A DNA stretch of 64,000 nt. Source: an uncultured Ruminiclostridium sp. (GTDB lineage Bacteria > Bacillota > Clostridia > Oscillospirales > Ruminococcaceae). The stretch is from NCBI GenBank assembly GCA_944388385.1, contig CALXIO010000008.1, positions 18,890 to 82,889 on the forward strand. The letters are read 5' to 3'. A program made the position numbers and the translations under genes. Positions 23,596-31,627 of this stretch are shown here, piece after piece; positions within the stretch are counted from its first letter, which is position 1; every line of letters begins with the position of its first letter. Below the pieces are notes generated by a model. It saw nothing but the letters and a program-made list of their open reading frames with translations. It had not been told where the DNA came from and ran no database searches.

Positions 23596-23934
23596 TCATG
23601 ATAATTTGTCCGTTGTGTGGAATTGCTTTAAGTTGCCGATCTTCTCGTTTCTTTCGTTAAGCACCTGCTCAACATCTGACCATTCAAGTCCCTGATTTAC
23701 GCAAAGCACCATAACATGATATAAAAGATCGTTTATTTCGTTTTTAAGTTCATCATTATCTCCGTTCTTGGCGGCGATAATAGTTTCGCTTGCCTCCTCG
23801 CCTATCTTCTTGCAGATTTTGTCTACACCCTTGTCAAAAAGATAGCAGGTATAGGACTTTTCTGGAGCGTTTCCGCTGTCATAGTCAGCCTTACGCTGCT
23901 TTAGTACCTCAAAAATTTCTTCGTACAGTGTCAT
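23596..23934 (-). CDS. hisE: Phosphoribosyl-ATP pyrophosphatase
   Basis: The product has 112 residues from ATG 23934, preceded by AGGGGTGA; a longer reading from 23979 is unlikely. It is a four-helix MazG-fold enzyme with GEEASETIIAAKNGD and NDLLYHVMV metal-binding acidic residues. It catalyses step 2 of histidine synthesis (PR-ATP to PR-AMP). It stands apart from hisI rather than fused. Confidence 0.93.
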   Translation of the reverse strand: MTLYEEIFEVLKQRKADYDSGNAPEKSYTCYLFDKGVDKICKKIGEEASETIIAAKNGDNDELKNEINDLLYHVMVLCVNQGLEWSDVEQVLNERNEKIGNLKQFHTTDKLS

Positions 23935-23953
23935 AAAATCACCCCTTTTTTCC

Positions 23954-24286
23954 TTATTCTTCGTTTTTGTATAATTCATTAAAAAAGCAGGAATAGCTTC
24001 CTGTGTGACAGGCAGGGCCGGCAGGCTTTACCTTAACTAAAAGTGTATCATCATCACAGTCTGAATGGATGCTGATTACCTTTTGCATATTGCCGCTGGT
24101 AGCCCCCTTATTCCATAGCTCTTTTCTTGACCTGCTCCAAAACCAGGTATAACCGGTTTTAAGTGTAAGCTCTAAGCTCTCCTTATTCATGTATGCAAGC
24201 ATTAAAACTGCCCCTGTATCTATATCGGTAACAATGGCAGGAATAAGCTCTGATTTTACAAAGTATTTGTCTAAGTTCTGTTCCAT
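23954..24286 (-). CDS. hisI: Phosphoribosyl-AMP cyclohydrolase
   Basis: The product has 110 residues. [19 protein letters not shown] and the zinc/magnesium motif [21 protein letters not shown] are the family signatures. It opens the adenine ring of PR-AMP, histidine pathway step 3. It is monofunctional, with hisE encoded 19 bases downstream. Confidence 0.95.
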   Translation of the reverse strand: MEQNLDKYFVKSELIPAIVTDIDTGAVLMLAYMNKESLELTLKTGYTWFWSRSRKELWNKGATSGNMQKVISIHSDCDDDTLLVKVKPAGPACHTGSYSCFFNELYKNEE

Positions 24287-24295
24287 AATTTCTCC

Positions 24296-25057
24296 TTAAA
24301 GAGTTATTCTTACGGGAATGTCATTTTCCCTTAAATGCTCCTTCACCTGCTCCACGGTAAGCTCCTTATAATGGAAAAGGGATGCCGCTAAAGCAGCTGA
24401 TGCCTCTGTCTTTTTGAATACCTCGGAAAAATGCTCTAAGGTACCACAGCCGCCGCTGGCTATTACCGGGATTTTTACTACTGAGCACACCGCATTTAAA
24501 AGCTCTATATCAAAGCCGGTTTTCATGCCGTCAGTATCCATGGAGGTAAGAAGTATCTCTCCTGCTCCCAGCTCTTCGGCTTTTTTAGCCCATTCTATGG
24601 CGTCTATATTCATATCTATTCTGCCGCCGTTTACAACAACAGTCCAGCTGTCGCCCTTTTTCTTAGCGTCAATGGCAACAACCACACATTGACTGCCGAA
24701 TATCTCCGCCGCCTCTTTTATAAGGTTGGGATTTCTTACTGCCGCAGAATTTACAGATACCTTATCAGCACCGGAACGAAGCAGTTCACGAAAATCATCC
24801 ACGCTTGAAATTCCGCCGCCTACAGTAAGGGGAACGAAAACCCTCTGTGCTGTTCTTCTTACCACATCCACCATTGTCTTTCTGCCCTCGTGGGTGGCTG
24901 TTATATCAAGAAAGCATATTTCATCTGCCCCCTGCTTATTGTACTCCTCAGCACATTCTACAGGGTCCCCTACTTCCTTTATTCCTACGAAATTTATACC
25001 CTTTACCACCTTGCCGTCACGGACATCAAGGCAGGGTATTATTCTTTTAGCAAGCAT
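24296..25057 (-). CDS. hisF: Imidazole glycerol phosphate synthase, cyclase subunit
   Basis: The protein has 253 residues. It begins [16 protein letters not shown] with the catalytic Asp11, and VVVAIDAKK holds the second catalytic Asp (near 130). The phosphate loops GGIS and ASGGCG are present. It is a beta/alpha barrel that uses ammonia from HisH to make imidazole glycerol phosphate and AICAR. Confidence 0.97.
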   Translation of the reverse strand: MLAKRIIPCLDVRDGKVVKGINFVGIKEVGDPVECAEEYNKQGADEICFLDITATHEGRKTMVDVVRRTAQRVFVPLTVGGGISSVDDFRELLRSGADKVSVNSAAVRNPNLIKEAAEIFGSQCVVVAIDAKKKGDSWTVVVNGGRIDMNIDAIEWAKKAEELGAGEILLTSMDTDGMKTGFDIELLNAVCSVVKIPVIASGGCGTLEHFSEVFKKTEASAALAASLFHYKELTVEQVKEHLRENDIPVRITL

Positions 25058-25077
25058 TTTTGCCTCCTTAAACTGCC

Positions 25078-25794
25078 TTAGTTATTTGTATAGTCTATGG
25101 CTTCCTTTAAATCAAGAGTACCCTGATATATGGACTTGCCGCAAATAGTACCGTAAAGTCCCAGCTTACTGCAAATACGGATATCCGCCATTGTATGTAC
25201 GCCGCCGCTGGCTATTATGTTTGCCTTACAGCACTTGTTTATTTCATCAAGCTGTTTTGCATTAACACCGGACAAGGTTCCGTCCTTTGATATATCGGTG
25301 AAAATGATATATTTTACACCCACATCGCTCATTTTTACAGCAAGCTCGGTAAAGTACACATCGGAGGTTTCAAGCCAGCCCTCAGTTGCCACATAGCCGT
25401 TTTTAGCATCAATGCCTACCGCTATTCTATCCCCGTATTCCTTGACAGCCATTTTAACAAGCTCCGGGTCCTTTACAGCGGCAGAGCCGATTATTACCCT
25501 TGAAATTCCCTCTTTAAGGTACATTTCAACCGTATCTAGGGAACGTATTCCTCCACCTACTTCAACCTTAAGTCCTGTGTTTTTTGCCACATCTATAAAT
25601 ACATCCTTATTTTGCTGAGTGGCATCCTTAGCGCCGTCTAAATCCACCATGTGGATCCACTTGCTTCCTGCCCTTTCAAAGGATAAGGCTGTATCCATGT
25701 AGCTGTCTGCTACCTTGTGGGCGGTGGCATAGTCGCCCTTTACAAGACGGACACAGTTGCCGTCCTTTATATCTATTGCCGGTAAAATTATCAC
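25078..25794 (-). CDS. hisA: ProFAR isomerase
   Basis: The protein has 238 residues. The barrel start [17 protein letters not shown] has catalytic Asp8, and [11 protein letters not shown] has the partner Asp. It isomerises the aminoaldose to the aminoketose before HisHF. It begins 4 bases after the small zinc-ribbon gene. Confidence 0.96.
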   Translation of the reverse strand: MIILPAIDIKDGNCVRLVKGDYATAHKVADSYMDTALSFERAGSKWIHMVDLDGAKDATQQNKDVFIDVAKNTGLKVEVGGGIRSLDTVEMYLKEGISRVIIGSAAVKDPELVKMAVKEYGDRIAVGIDAKNGYVATEGWLETSDVYFTELAVKMSDVGVKYIIFTDISKDGTLSGVNAKQLDEINKCCKANIIASGGVHTMADIRICSKLGLYGTICGKSIYQGTLDLKEAIDYTNN

Positions 25795-25798
25795 AGTA

Positions 25799-25990
25799 TT
25801 ACTCCCCCACCGTATAGTCGTTACAATAAAATTCTATCTTACCACATCCGGGACATACATAAGCCTGTACATTGTATACGTTTGGACTGTAACTGCCGTC
25901 GTTTATAGAAATCTGGGGGCCTAAAGGTAAAATTCCCTGTGTAAAAAAGCACTCATTCATTAAAATACCGCAGTTTGGACAGGTTTTCAT
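25799..25990 (-). CDS. Small zinc-ribbon protein embedded in the histidine operon
   Basis: The 63-residue product has two knuckles: CPNC at residues 4-7 and CPGC near 48-51, with a beta-rich middle (GPQISINDGSYSPNVYNVQAYV) and IEFYCNDY at the end. A clear ribosome site AGGAGG precedes ATG 25990. It sits between hisH (58-base gap) and hisA (4-base gap), so it must be co-expressed. I do not know a histidine-pathway role for it. It resembles the short zinc-ribbon proteins of unknown function found in Clostridia. Confidence 0.78.
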   Translation of the reverse strand: MKTCPNCGILMNECFFTQGILPLGPQISINDGSYSPNVYNVQAYVCPGCGKIEFYCNDYTVGE

Positions 25991-26048
25991 AATATCCTCC
26001 TTATAGTTACTGTTCAGGGCTATTTTCTAAAAGCCATAAAAACAGAAG

Positions 26049-26651
26049 TTATTTTACAGAAGCAAATCTACGCAAAATTTTAAGACCGGTGTCCCCGCTT
26101 TTTTCCGGATGGAACTGACAGCCGTATACATTACCGCTGAACACAAGTCCCGGTACTTTCATACCATAGTCACAGTATGCCCCCACATTGTCGCTGTGGG
26201 TTACCGCCCCAAAGGAATGTACAAAGTATACATACTGTCCCTCCTCAGCCTTTGAAAGCAAGGGACATTCCTTGTTTATTTCAAGGGCATTCCAGCCGAT
26301 ATGGGGAATTACAAGGTTACCCTTCGGGTGCATTAGCTCAACTGTGCCGGGGATAAGTCCAAGGCCGGTTGTTTCGCCGAATTCGTAGCTTTTATCAAAA
26401 AGCATCTGCATACCAAGACAGATTCCCATAAGGGGCTTTATTTTCGCCTGCTCCCTAATGGTTTGTGTAAGGTCTGCCTCATCAAGCATTCTCATAGCAT
26501 CGGGAAAAGCACCTACCCCGGGCAGAATAAGTCTGTCCGCATCTATAAGGTCCTTTTTGTCCCGTGATATTTTATTTTCAACTCCAAGGTAATCAAGGGC
26601 ATTTCTTATGCTGAAAAGATTACCTGCGCCGTAGTCTATAATTACTGTCAT
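26049..26651 (-). CDS. hisH: Imidazole glycerol phosphate synthase, glutamine amidotransferase subunit
   Basis: The protein has 200 residues. It is a class-I glutaminase with IDYGAGNLFS, LPGVGAFPDAM, nucleophile Cys in GICLGMQMLF, and His-Glu in CQFHPEKSG. It feeds ammonia to HisF. Its ATG overlaps the hisB stop by 4 bases (ATGA), giving translational coupling. Confidence 0.97.
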   Translation of the reverse strand: MTVIIDYGAGNLFSIRNALDYLGVENKISRDKKDLIDADRLILPGVGAFPDAMRMLDEADLTQTIREQAKIKPLMGICLGMQMLFDKSYEFGETTGLGLIPGTVELMHPKGNLVIPHIGWNALEINKECPLLSKAEEGQYVYFVHSFGAVTHSDNVGAYCDYGMKVPGLVFSGNVYGCQFHPEKSGDTGLKILRRFASVK

Positions 26652-27223
26652 AGTACTCCCTTCGTGGAAACCGTACTACCGTCTGAATTTTTCGCTGTTG
26701 CCTGCTTTAAGGCATAGGCACAGGCCTTGAACATGGATTCAATCTTGTGGTGGTCGTTTTTGCCGTACATATTCTTTATGTGAAGTGTAATTCCTGCATT
26801 AAAGGCAAAGGCTCTGAAAAATTCCTCGCAAAGACAATTATCAAAGCTGCCTGTTCTGTCATCGGAAAACTCAGCGTCACATACAAGAAATGGTCTGCCG
26901 CTTACATCCACGCTGCACATGGAAAGCGCTTCATCCATGGGAATAAAGGCTGTGCCGAAGCGAACTATACCGCTTTTATCTCCCAGCTCCTCGGCTAAAG
27001 CCTTACCTAATACAATACCGCAGTCCTCAACTGTGTGGTGACCGTCCACATATAAATCTCCCTTACAGGTAAGTGTTAAGCCAAATCCACCGTGTACCGC
27101 AAGGGCGGTAAGCATATGATCAAAAAATCCGATGCCGGTATCTATATTAACTGTCTTTGAGCCGTAAAGGGTAAGCTCTGCTTTTATATCGGTTTCCTTT
27201 GTTTTTCTTTCAATTACACTCAT
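26648..27223 (-). CDS. hisB: Imidazoleglycerol-phosphate dehydratase
   Basis: The product has 191 residues. The manganese-binding repeats HMLTALAVHGG, DGHHTVEDCGI and KNDHHKIESMFKA are intact. It is the stand-alone dehydratase form without the phosphatase domain found in enterobacteria. No histidinol-phosphate phosphatase gene is present in this operon. Confidence 0.96.
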   Translation of the reverse strand: MSVIERKTKETDIKAELTLYGSKTVNIDTGIGFFDHMLTALAVHGGFGLTLTCKGDLYVDGHHTVEDCGIVLGKALAEELGDKSGIVRFGTAFIPMDEALSMCSVDVSGRPFLVCDAEFSDDRTGSFDNCLCEEFFRAFAFNAGITLHIKNMYGKNDHHKIESMFKACAYALKQATAKNSDGSTVSTKGVL

Positions 27224-27238
27224 AATAATTCCTTTCGG

Positions 27239-28300
27239 TTAAAGAATAGCTTCCAAAGCTGAAAACAGCTTGTCCATTTCTTCCTGTGTGCCTATTGTTA
27301 TTCTAAGATAATCCTTTATTCTGGCCTTGTTCCAGTAGCGAACATATATGCCCTTTTCCTTAAGTTCTGAGAATATCTCCCCTGCATCCTTGGTATTATG
27401 CTTTGCAAAAAGGAAATTACTCTTGGAATCGGTAAAGGTAAAGCCTAAAGCTAAAAGCCTTTCCTTTGAATATTCCCTTACCCTTATAATTTCTGCAAGG
27501 TTTTTCTGAAAATACTCCTCATCTGCCACCGCCGCCGCACCGCAAAGCTGTGACAAGGGATTCATGGTATAGGAATTTACAGAGAACTTAACATCATTCA
27601 TATACTTAATAAGCTTCTTATCCCCTATGGCATAGCCTATTCTGAGGCCTGCAAGGTTACGGGATTTAGAAAAGGTCTGTACCACCAGTAAATTGGGGTA
27701 TTTCTTTGTAAGGGGAATACAGCTAAGTCCCCCAAAGTCTATATAAGCCTCATCCACAATAACAATGCTGTCAGGGTTTGCCTTTAAGATTTCCTCAAAA
27801 AATGAGGGATCCTCATATACACCTGTAGGTGCGTTGGGGTTAGGGATAACTATGCCTCCGTTGGGTATATTGTAGTCCTCTTTTATTATTCTGAAATTAT
27901 CATCCAGGGGCAGGGTCTTATAGGGGATTTTATAAAGATCTGCCCATACATCATAGAATGAATAGGTAATATCCGGGAAAAGTATGGGCTTATCCGAGCC
28001 GAAAAATGTAAGAAAAGCCATTGACAATACATCATCAGAGCCTACTCCCACAAATACATTGTCACTATCTACATTATACCTTTTTGCAAGCTCATTTACA
28101 AGTACCACAGAATCGGTATCCGGGTATTTTCTGAGCTGTGAGGTATCATATTCCCTTAATATCTTCTCTACAGATGGAGAGGGGGGAAAGGGGTTTTCAT
28201 TGGTATTCAGCTTTATAACATTCTGATTTTTAGGCTGTTCGCCGGGGGTATAGGGTACTACCCTTCTGACAGCATTTTCCCATGCCGCAGTATTACTCAT
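27239..28300 (-). CDS. hisC: Histidinol-phosphate aminotransferase
   Basis: The protein has 353 residues. It is a PLP fold-type I enzyme with KLNTNENPFPPSP, NPNAPTG, VDEAYIDF and the lysine region TFSKSRNLAGLRIGY. It converts imidazole acetol phosphate to histidinol phosphate with glutamate. It is 15 bases downstream of hisD. Confidence 0.96.
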   Translation of the reverse strand: MSNTAAWENAVRRVVPYTPGEQPKNQNVIKLNTNENPFPPSPSVEKILREYDTSQLRKYPDTDSVVLVNELAKRYNVDSDNVFVGVGSDDVLSMAFLTFFGSDKPILFPDITYSFYDVWADLYKIPYKTLPLDDNFRIIKEDYNIPNGGIVIPNPNAPTGVYEDPSFFEEILKANPDSIVIVDEAYIDFGGLSCIPLTKKYPNLLVVQTFSKSRNLAGLRIGYAIGDKKLIKYMNDVKFSVNSYTMNPLSQLCGAAAVADEEYFQKNLAEIIRVREYSKERLLALGFTFTDSKSNFLFAKHNTKDAGEIFSELKEKGIYVRYWNKARIKDYLRITIGTQEEMDKLFSALEAIL

Positions 28301-28315
28301 TTATATCAGTCCTTT

Positions 28316-29602
28316 TTAATCTTCAAATCTTACCTTAATGGCATTTGCGTGAGCTGTGAGCTTTTCACGCTGAGCAATTCTTACTATATCCTCCTTGGCC
28401 TGACTCAGCTTTTCCTCGGTGTAGTAGATATAGCTTGACTTTTTGATAAAGCTGTCTACTGAAAGAGGTGAGAAAAATCTTGCTGTGCCGCTGGTGGGAA
28501 GAACGTGGTTAGGACCTGCGTAATAGTCGCCTAAGGGCTCAGGAGCATATTCTCCCAAGAAAAGTGAGCCGCAGTTTACAAGTCTTCCTATATATTCAAG
28601 GGGATTTTTGCAAAGCACCTCTAAGTGCTCAGGAGCGATTTCATTAGCAAGGTCAATACAATCGTTCATATTGTCACATACCATGATCGCACCGTAATTA
28701 TCAAGGGAGCTGTCTATTATCTCCTTACGGGATAGCTCCTTGCTCTGTCTTTCGATTTCTGTAATAGTTCTGTCTGCAAGGGTCTTATCGGTGGTGATAA
28801 GAACGGAGCTTGCAAGCTTATCGTGTTCAGCCTGGGACATTAAATCTGCCGCTACGTATTTGGGGTTTGCTGTTTCGTCAGCTACTATAAGAATTTCGCT
28901 GGGTCCTGCTATCATATCAATATCAACAGTACCGTAAAGCAGCTTTTTAGCTGTAGCTACAAAGATATTTCCGGGGCCTACTATCTTTGATACCTTGGGA
29001 ATTTCAGCTGTGCCGTATGCAAGGGCGGCAACCGCCTGTGCACCGCCGCACATATAAACCTTATCCACACCGCAAAGAGCAGCCGCCACAAGTATATCCT
29101 TATTGGGTGTGCCGTCCTTTAAGGGAGGTGTTACCATAATAATTTCCCCTACCCCTGCTATCTTTGCAGGAACGGCATTCATAAGTACAGATGAGGGATA
29201 TGCCGCTGTGCCGCCGGGTACATATAAGCCTACCCTGTCAAGGCCTCTTATTCTCTGACCTAAAATACAGCCGCTTTCGTCGGTGGTCATAAAGCCGTTC
29301 AGCTTTTGCTTCTTGTGGAATTCTGTGATATTTTCAAGGGCATTAAGCATTGAGTTTACAAACTCATGGTCAGCCTCTGTAAGAGCGTCATTTATAACAT
29401 CATCGGGAACTCTGTAATACTGACAATCTGCACAGTCGAACTTAGCAGTATATTCCTTTACCGCTTCATCCCCTCTTGCTCTTACATCCTCAATTATTGC
29501 CTTTACTGTCTTTTCTACCTCGGCATTTACCTCGCCGCTTCTTTTGTTCATATAGGAAAGAAATTCTCTCTGTTCTTCCTTTGTTTTAAGAACTCGTATC
29601 AT
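28316..29602 (-). CDS. hisD: Histidinol dehydrogenase
   Basis: The protein has 428 residues. GLYVPGGTAAYPSSVLMN, the conserved GPGNIFVATAKKLLYG, IAGPSEILIVAD, SQAEHDKLASS (zinc ligands) and YYAGPNHVLPTSGTARF are all present. It performs the last two oxidations to L-histidine with NAD. Confidence 0.97.
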   Translation of the reverse strand: MIRVLKTKEEQREFLSYMNKRSGEVNAEVEKTVKAIIEDVRARGDEAVKEYTAKFDCADCQYYRVPDDVINDALTEADHEFVNSMLNALENITEFHKKQKLNGFMTTDESGCILGQRIRGLDRVGLYVPGGTAAYPSSVLMNAVPAKIAGVGEIIMVTPPLKDGTPNKDILVAAALCGVDKVYMCGGAQAVAALAYGTAEIPKVSKIVGPGNIFVATAKKLLYGTVDIDMIAGPSEILIVADETANPKYVAADLMSQAEHDKLASSVLITTDKTLADRTITEIERQSKELSRKEIIDSSLDNYGAIMVCDNMNDCIDLANEIAPEHLEVLCKNPLEYIGRLVNCGSLFLGEYAPEPLGDYYAGPNHVLPTSGTARFFSPLSVDSFIKKSSYIYYTEEKLSQAKEDIVRIAQREKLTAHANAIKVRFED

Positions 29603-29618
29603 TTATATATATCCTTTC

Positions 29619-30254
29619 TTAAAGATTATTTTCCATCTGTGAAATAAGGGTTTCTATCTTTTCCTTTTTAAGCTTCATGCTTACGGGGTTTACTATAACT
29701 CTTGCGGAAATGGGGGAAACATCCTCAAATACCTCAAGGCCGTTTTCCTTTAAGGTGGTGCCTGTTTCCACTATATCAACAATACCGTCAGACAGTCCCA
29801 GTAAGGGGGCAAGCTCAACTGAGCCCTCTATCTTTACTATATCCACATCCATACCCTTTGCTTCAAAAAAGCGCCTTGTAACATTGGGGTATTTTGTGGC
29901 TATGGTCTTTACTCCTATGCCCTCATAGAAGTTATGTCCTTTTTTTCCTGCAAGGGCAAATCTGCATCTGCCAAAGCCAAGGTCGCATATCTCGAAAAAT
30001 CTGCCGCCGTGCTCGTCTATTGTATCCTTGCCAACTACCCCCATATCGCATACACCATGCTCAACATAGGTAATAACATCGGCAGCCTTTGCAAGCACTA
30101 CCTCAATATCTGCCCCGGGAATTTCAAGGATAAGCTTTCTTCCCTTGTCACGAAGAAGTGTTACATCATAGCCTATCTTCTCGAAAAGTCCCACGGTGTC
30201 CTTTTCAAGTCTGCCCTTTGTGAGGGCAATTCTTATTGTCTTTCTTTCGCTCAT
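29619..30254 (-). CDS. hisG: ATP phosphoribosyltransferase, short form
   Basis: The product has 211 residues, the short HisG lacking the C-terminal regulatory domain, so it needs HisZ. RIALTKGRLEKDTVGLFEK, DVITYVEHGVCDMGVVGKD and the PRPP loop DIVETGTTLKENGL are seen. It catalyses step 1 of the pathway. Its start overlaps the hisZ stop by 4 bases. Confidence 0.97.
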   Translation of the reverse strand: MSERKTIRIALTKGRLEKDTVGLFEKIGYDVTLLRDKGRKLILEIPGADIEVVLAKAADVITYVEHGVCDMGVVGKDTIDEHGGRFFEICDLGFGRCRFALAGKKGHNFYEGIGVKTIATKYPNVTRRFFEAKGMDVDIVKIEGSVELAPLLGLSDGIVDIVETGTTLKENGLEVFEDVSPISARVIVNPVSMKLKKEKIETLISQMENNL

Positions 30255-31468
30255 TTATTCTGCCCTCCGATAAAGTCAATTTCCTCTGTATTCTCAGCCA
30301 CTATTACAAGCTTCTTTATATTCTTTGCCGTGGCATAGCTCTTTGCCTTTTCTTCATTTTCGCAGGTGCAAAATTCCGCCTTAAGTCCGCTGTCAATAAG
30401 CTGTTTACAATGCTTTATGCCTTGGGATAAATATCCGTCCCTTGCAAATACAAGCACATCTATATTGTTATTCTTTGCCTTTTCGCCGTTTTTAAGTGCA
30501 ACATTGGTCATGGCATTTATGTTTGCCGCAAAGCCCACCGCCGGCTGATTTTCAGCTCCGAAGCTGCCGATAAGGGTATCATATCTTCCTCCGGAAATAA
30601 TAGGCTGGCCGTATTCTCCGATATAGCCTCTGAAAATAATTCCGGTATAATATTCCGCCTTATTTACAAGGCCAAGGTCAACTGTTATTCTGTCCTTGTC
30701 CTCTAATTCACAAAGTACATCGTATAGCTTTTTAAGGTGGTTAAGTCTGTCGGTAAGGGGTGTGCCTGCAAAGAGCTTTTCAGCCTTGCTGAATACCTCT
30801 TCTCCGCCGAAAAGTCCGGAAAGGTCAAGAAGCATTCTTGCATATTCGCCGTCAGCCCCCACATTATCAAGATAACGCTTTAATTCAGGGCGGTTTTTGG
30901 ATTCGATAAGGCTTCTTATTATCTCCTCATCATCGGTAAGGGATAGCTTATTTAAAAGGTGTTTATAAAAGCTGTTATCACCTATTTCAAGTCTTACCTC
31001 ACTTGATGCACAGGAATTAAGCACCTTTGCCGCAAGGCTTAACGCCTCTAAGTCGGAACGCTTTTCCTCGCCGCCTATTATCTCAATACCGCTTTGGGTT
31101 ATCTCATCATCCCTGCCTGCCATTTTAGGATTGGCACGGTAGATATTCTGGGAATAAAACAGCTTTAAGGGGCGTTCCTCGTTTTTAAGTCTGGTGGCAA
31201 CAATTCTTGCAATAGGCATTGTTGAATCCGGACGGATAACCATAAGTCTGCCCTTTGAGTCAATAAGCTTATACATTATCTCCTGACGGAAGGAACGTGC
31301 CTTCATATTAAATACATCATAAAATTCAAGGGCAGGGGTAATAACCTCGCTGTAGCCGTGGGAGGTGAATATATCCCTCAGCTTCTGCTCCTCTTTGCGC
31401 CTTACTATACATTCATCAAATAATAGATCCCGTGTGCCCTCCGGGGTTATAAGATCAAAGCTCTTCAT
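30251..31468 (-). CDS. hisZ: HisZ, regulatory subunit of ATP phosphoribosyltransferase
   Basis: The protein has 405 residues and resembles the catalytic core of histidyl-tRNA synthetase: PEGTRDLLFDECIVRR, motif 2-like RPDSTMPIARIVATRL, YSQNIYRANPKMAGRDDEITQSG, and YYTGIIFRGYIGEYGQPIISGGRYD. Its place as the first gene before short-form hisG identifies it as HisZ rather than HisS. It forms a complex with HisG and carries the histidine feedback site. Confidence 0.94.
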   Translation of the reverse strand: MKSFDLITPEGTRDLLFDECIVRRKEEQKLRDIFTSHGYSEVITPALEFYDVFNMKARSFRQEIMYKLIDSKGRLMVIRPDSTMPIARIVATRLKNEERPLKLFYSQNIYRANPKMAGRDDEITQSGIEIIGGEEKRSDLEALSLAAKVLNSCASSEVRLEIGDNSFYKHLLNKLSLTDDEEIIRSLIESKNRPELKRYLDNVGADGEYARMLLDLSGLFGGEEVFSKAEKLFAGTPLTDRLNHLKKLYDVLCELEDKDRITVDLGLVNKAEYYTGIIFRGYIGEYGQPIISGGRYDTLIGSFGAENQPAVGFAANINAMTNVALKNGEKAKNNNIDVLVFARDGYLSQGIKHCKQLIDSGLKAEFCTCENEEKAKSYATAKNIKKLVIVAENTEEIDFIGGQNK

Positions 31469-31515
31469 AAAATATCCTCTCTTTGTTCTTCACTTTATCG
31501 TGCTAATATGCTACT

Positions 31516-31544
31516 ATGATAACATGATAAACTGATTTTGTCAA
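31516..31544 (-). promoter_or_regulatory. Sigma-A promoter of the histidine operon
   Basis: On the minus strand TTGACA (31544-31539), 17-base spacer, TATCAT (31521-31516). A direct repeat ATGATAAC/ATGATAAA (plus 31516-31531) covers the -10 and spacer. The leader is only about 40 bases, so no T-box or attenuator fits. Confidence 0.88.
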
Positions 31545-31627
31545 TAGACAGACAATTTTGCCTGTATTTTTTGGCATAAGGCACAAAAATTTATAACAGT
31601 CAAAATATTATCTGTAAATAATATCAA

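Noticed and set aside
24726..25148. 140-residue plus-strand open frame over hisF/hisA
   Set aside because: It is the mirror of strongly conserved his genes with no family resemblance.
31469..31627. T-box or histidine attenuator before hisZ
   Set aside because: The leader is about 40 bases, with no specifier stem, T-box sequence or terminator/antiterminator pair.
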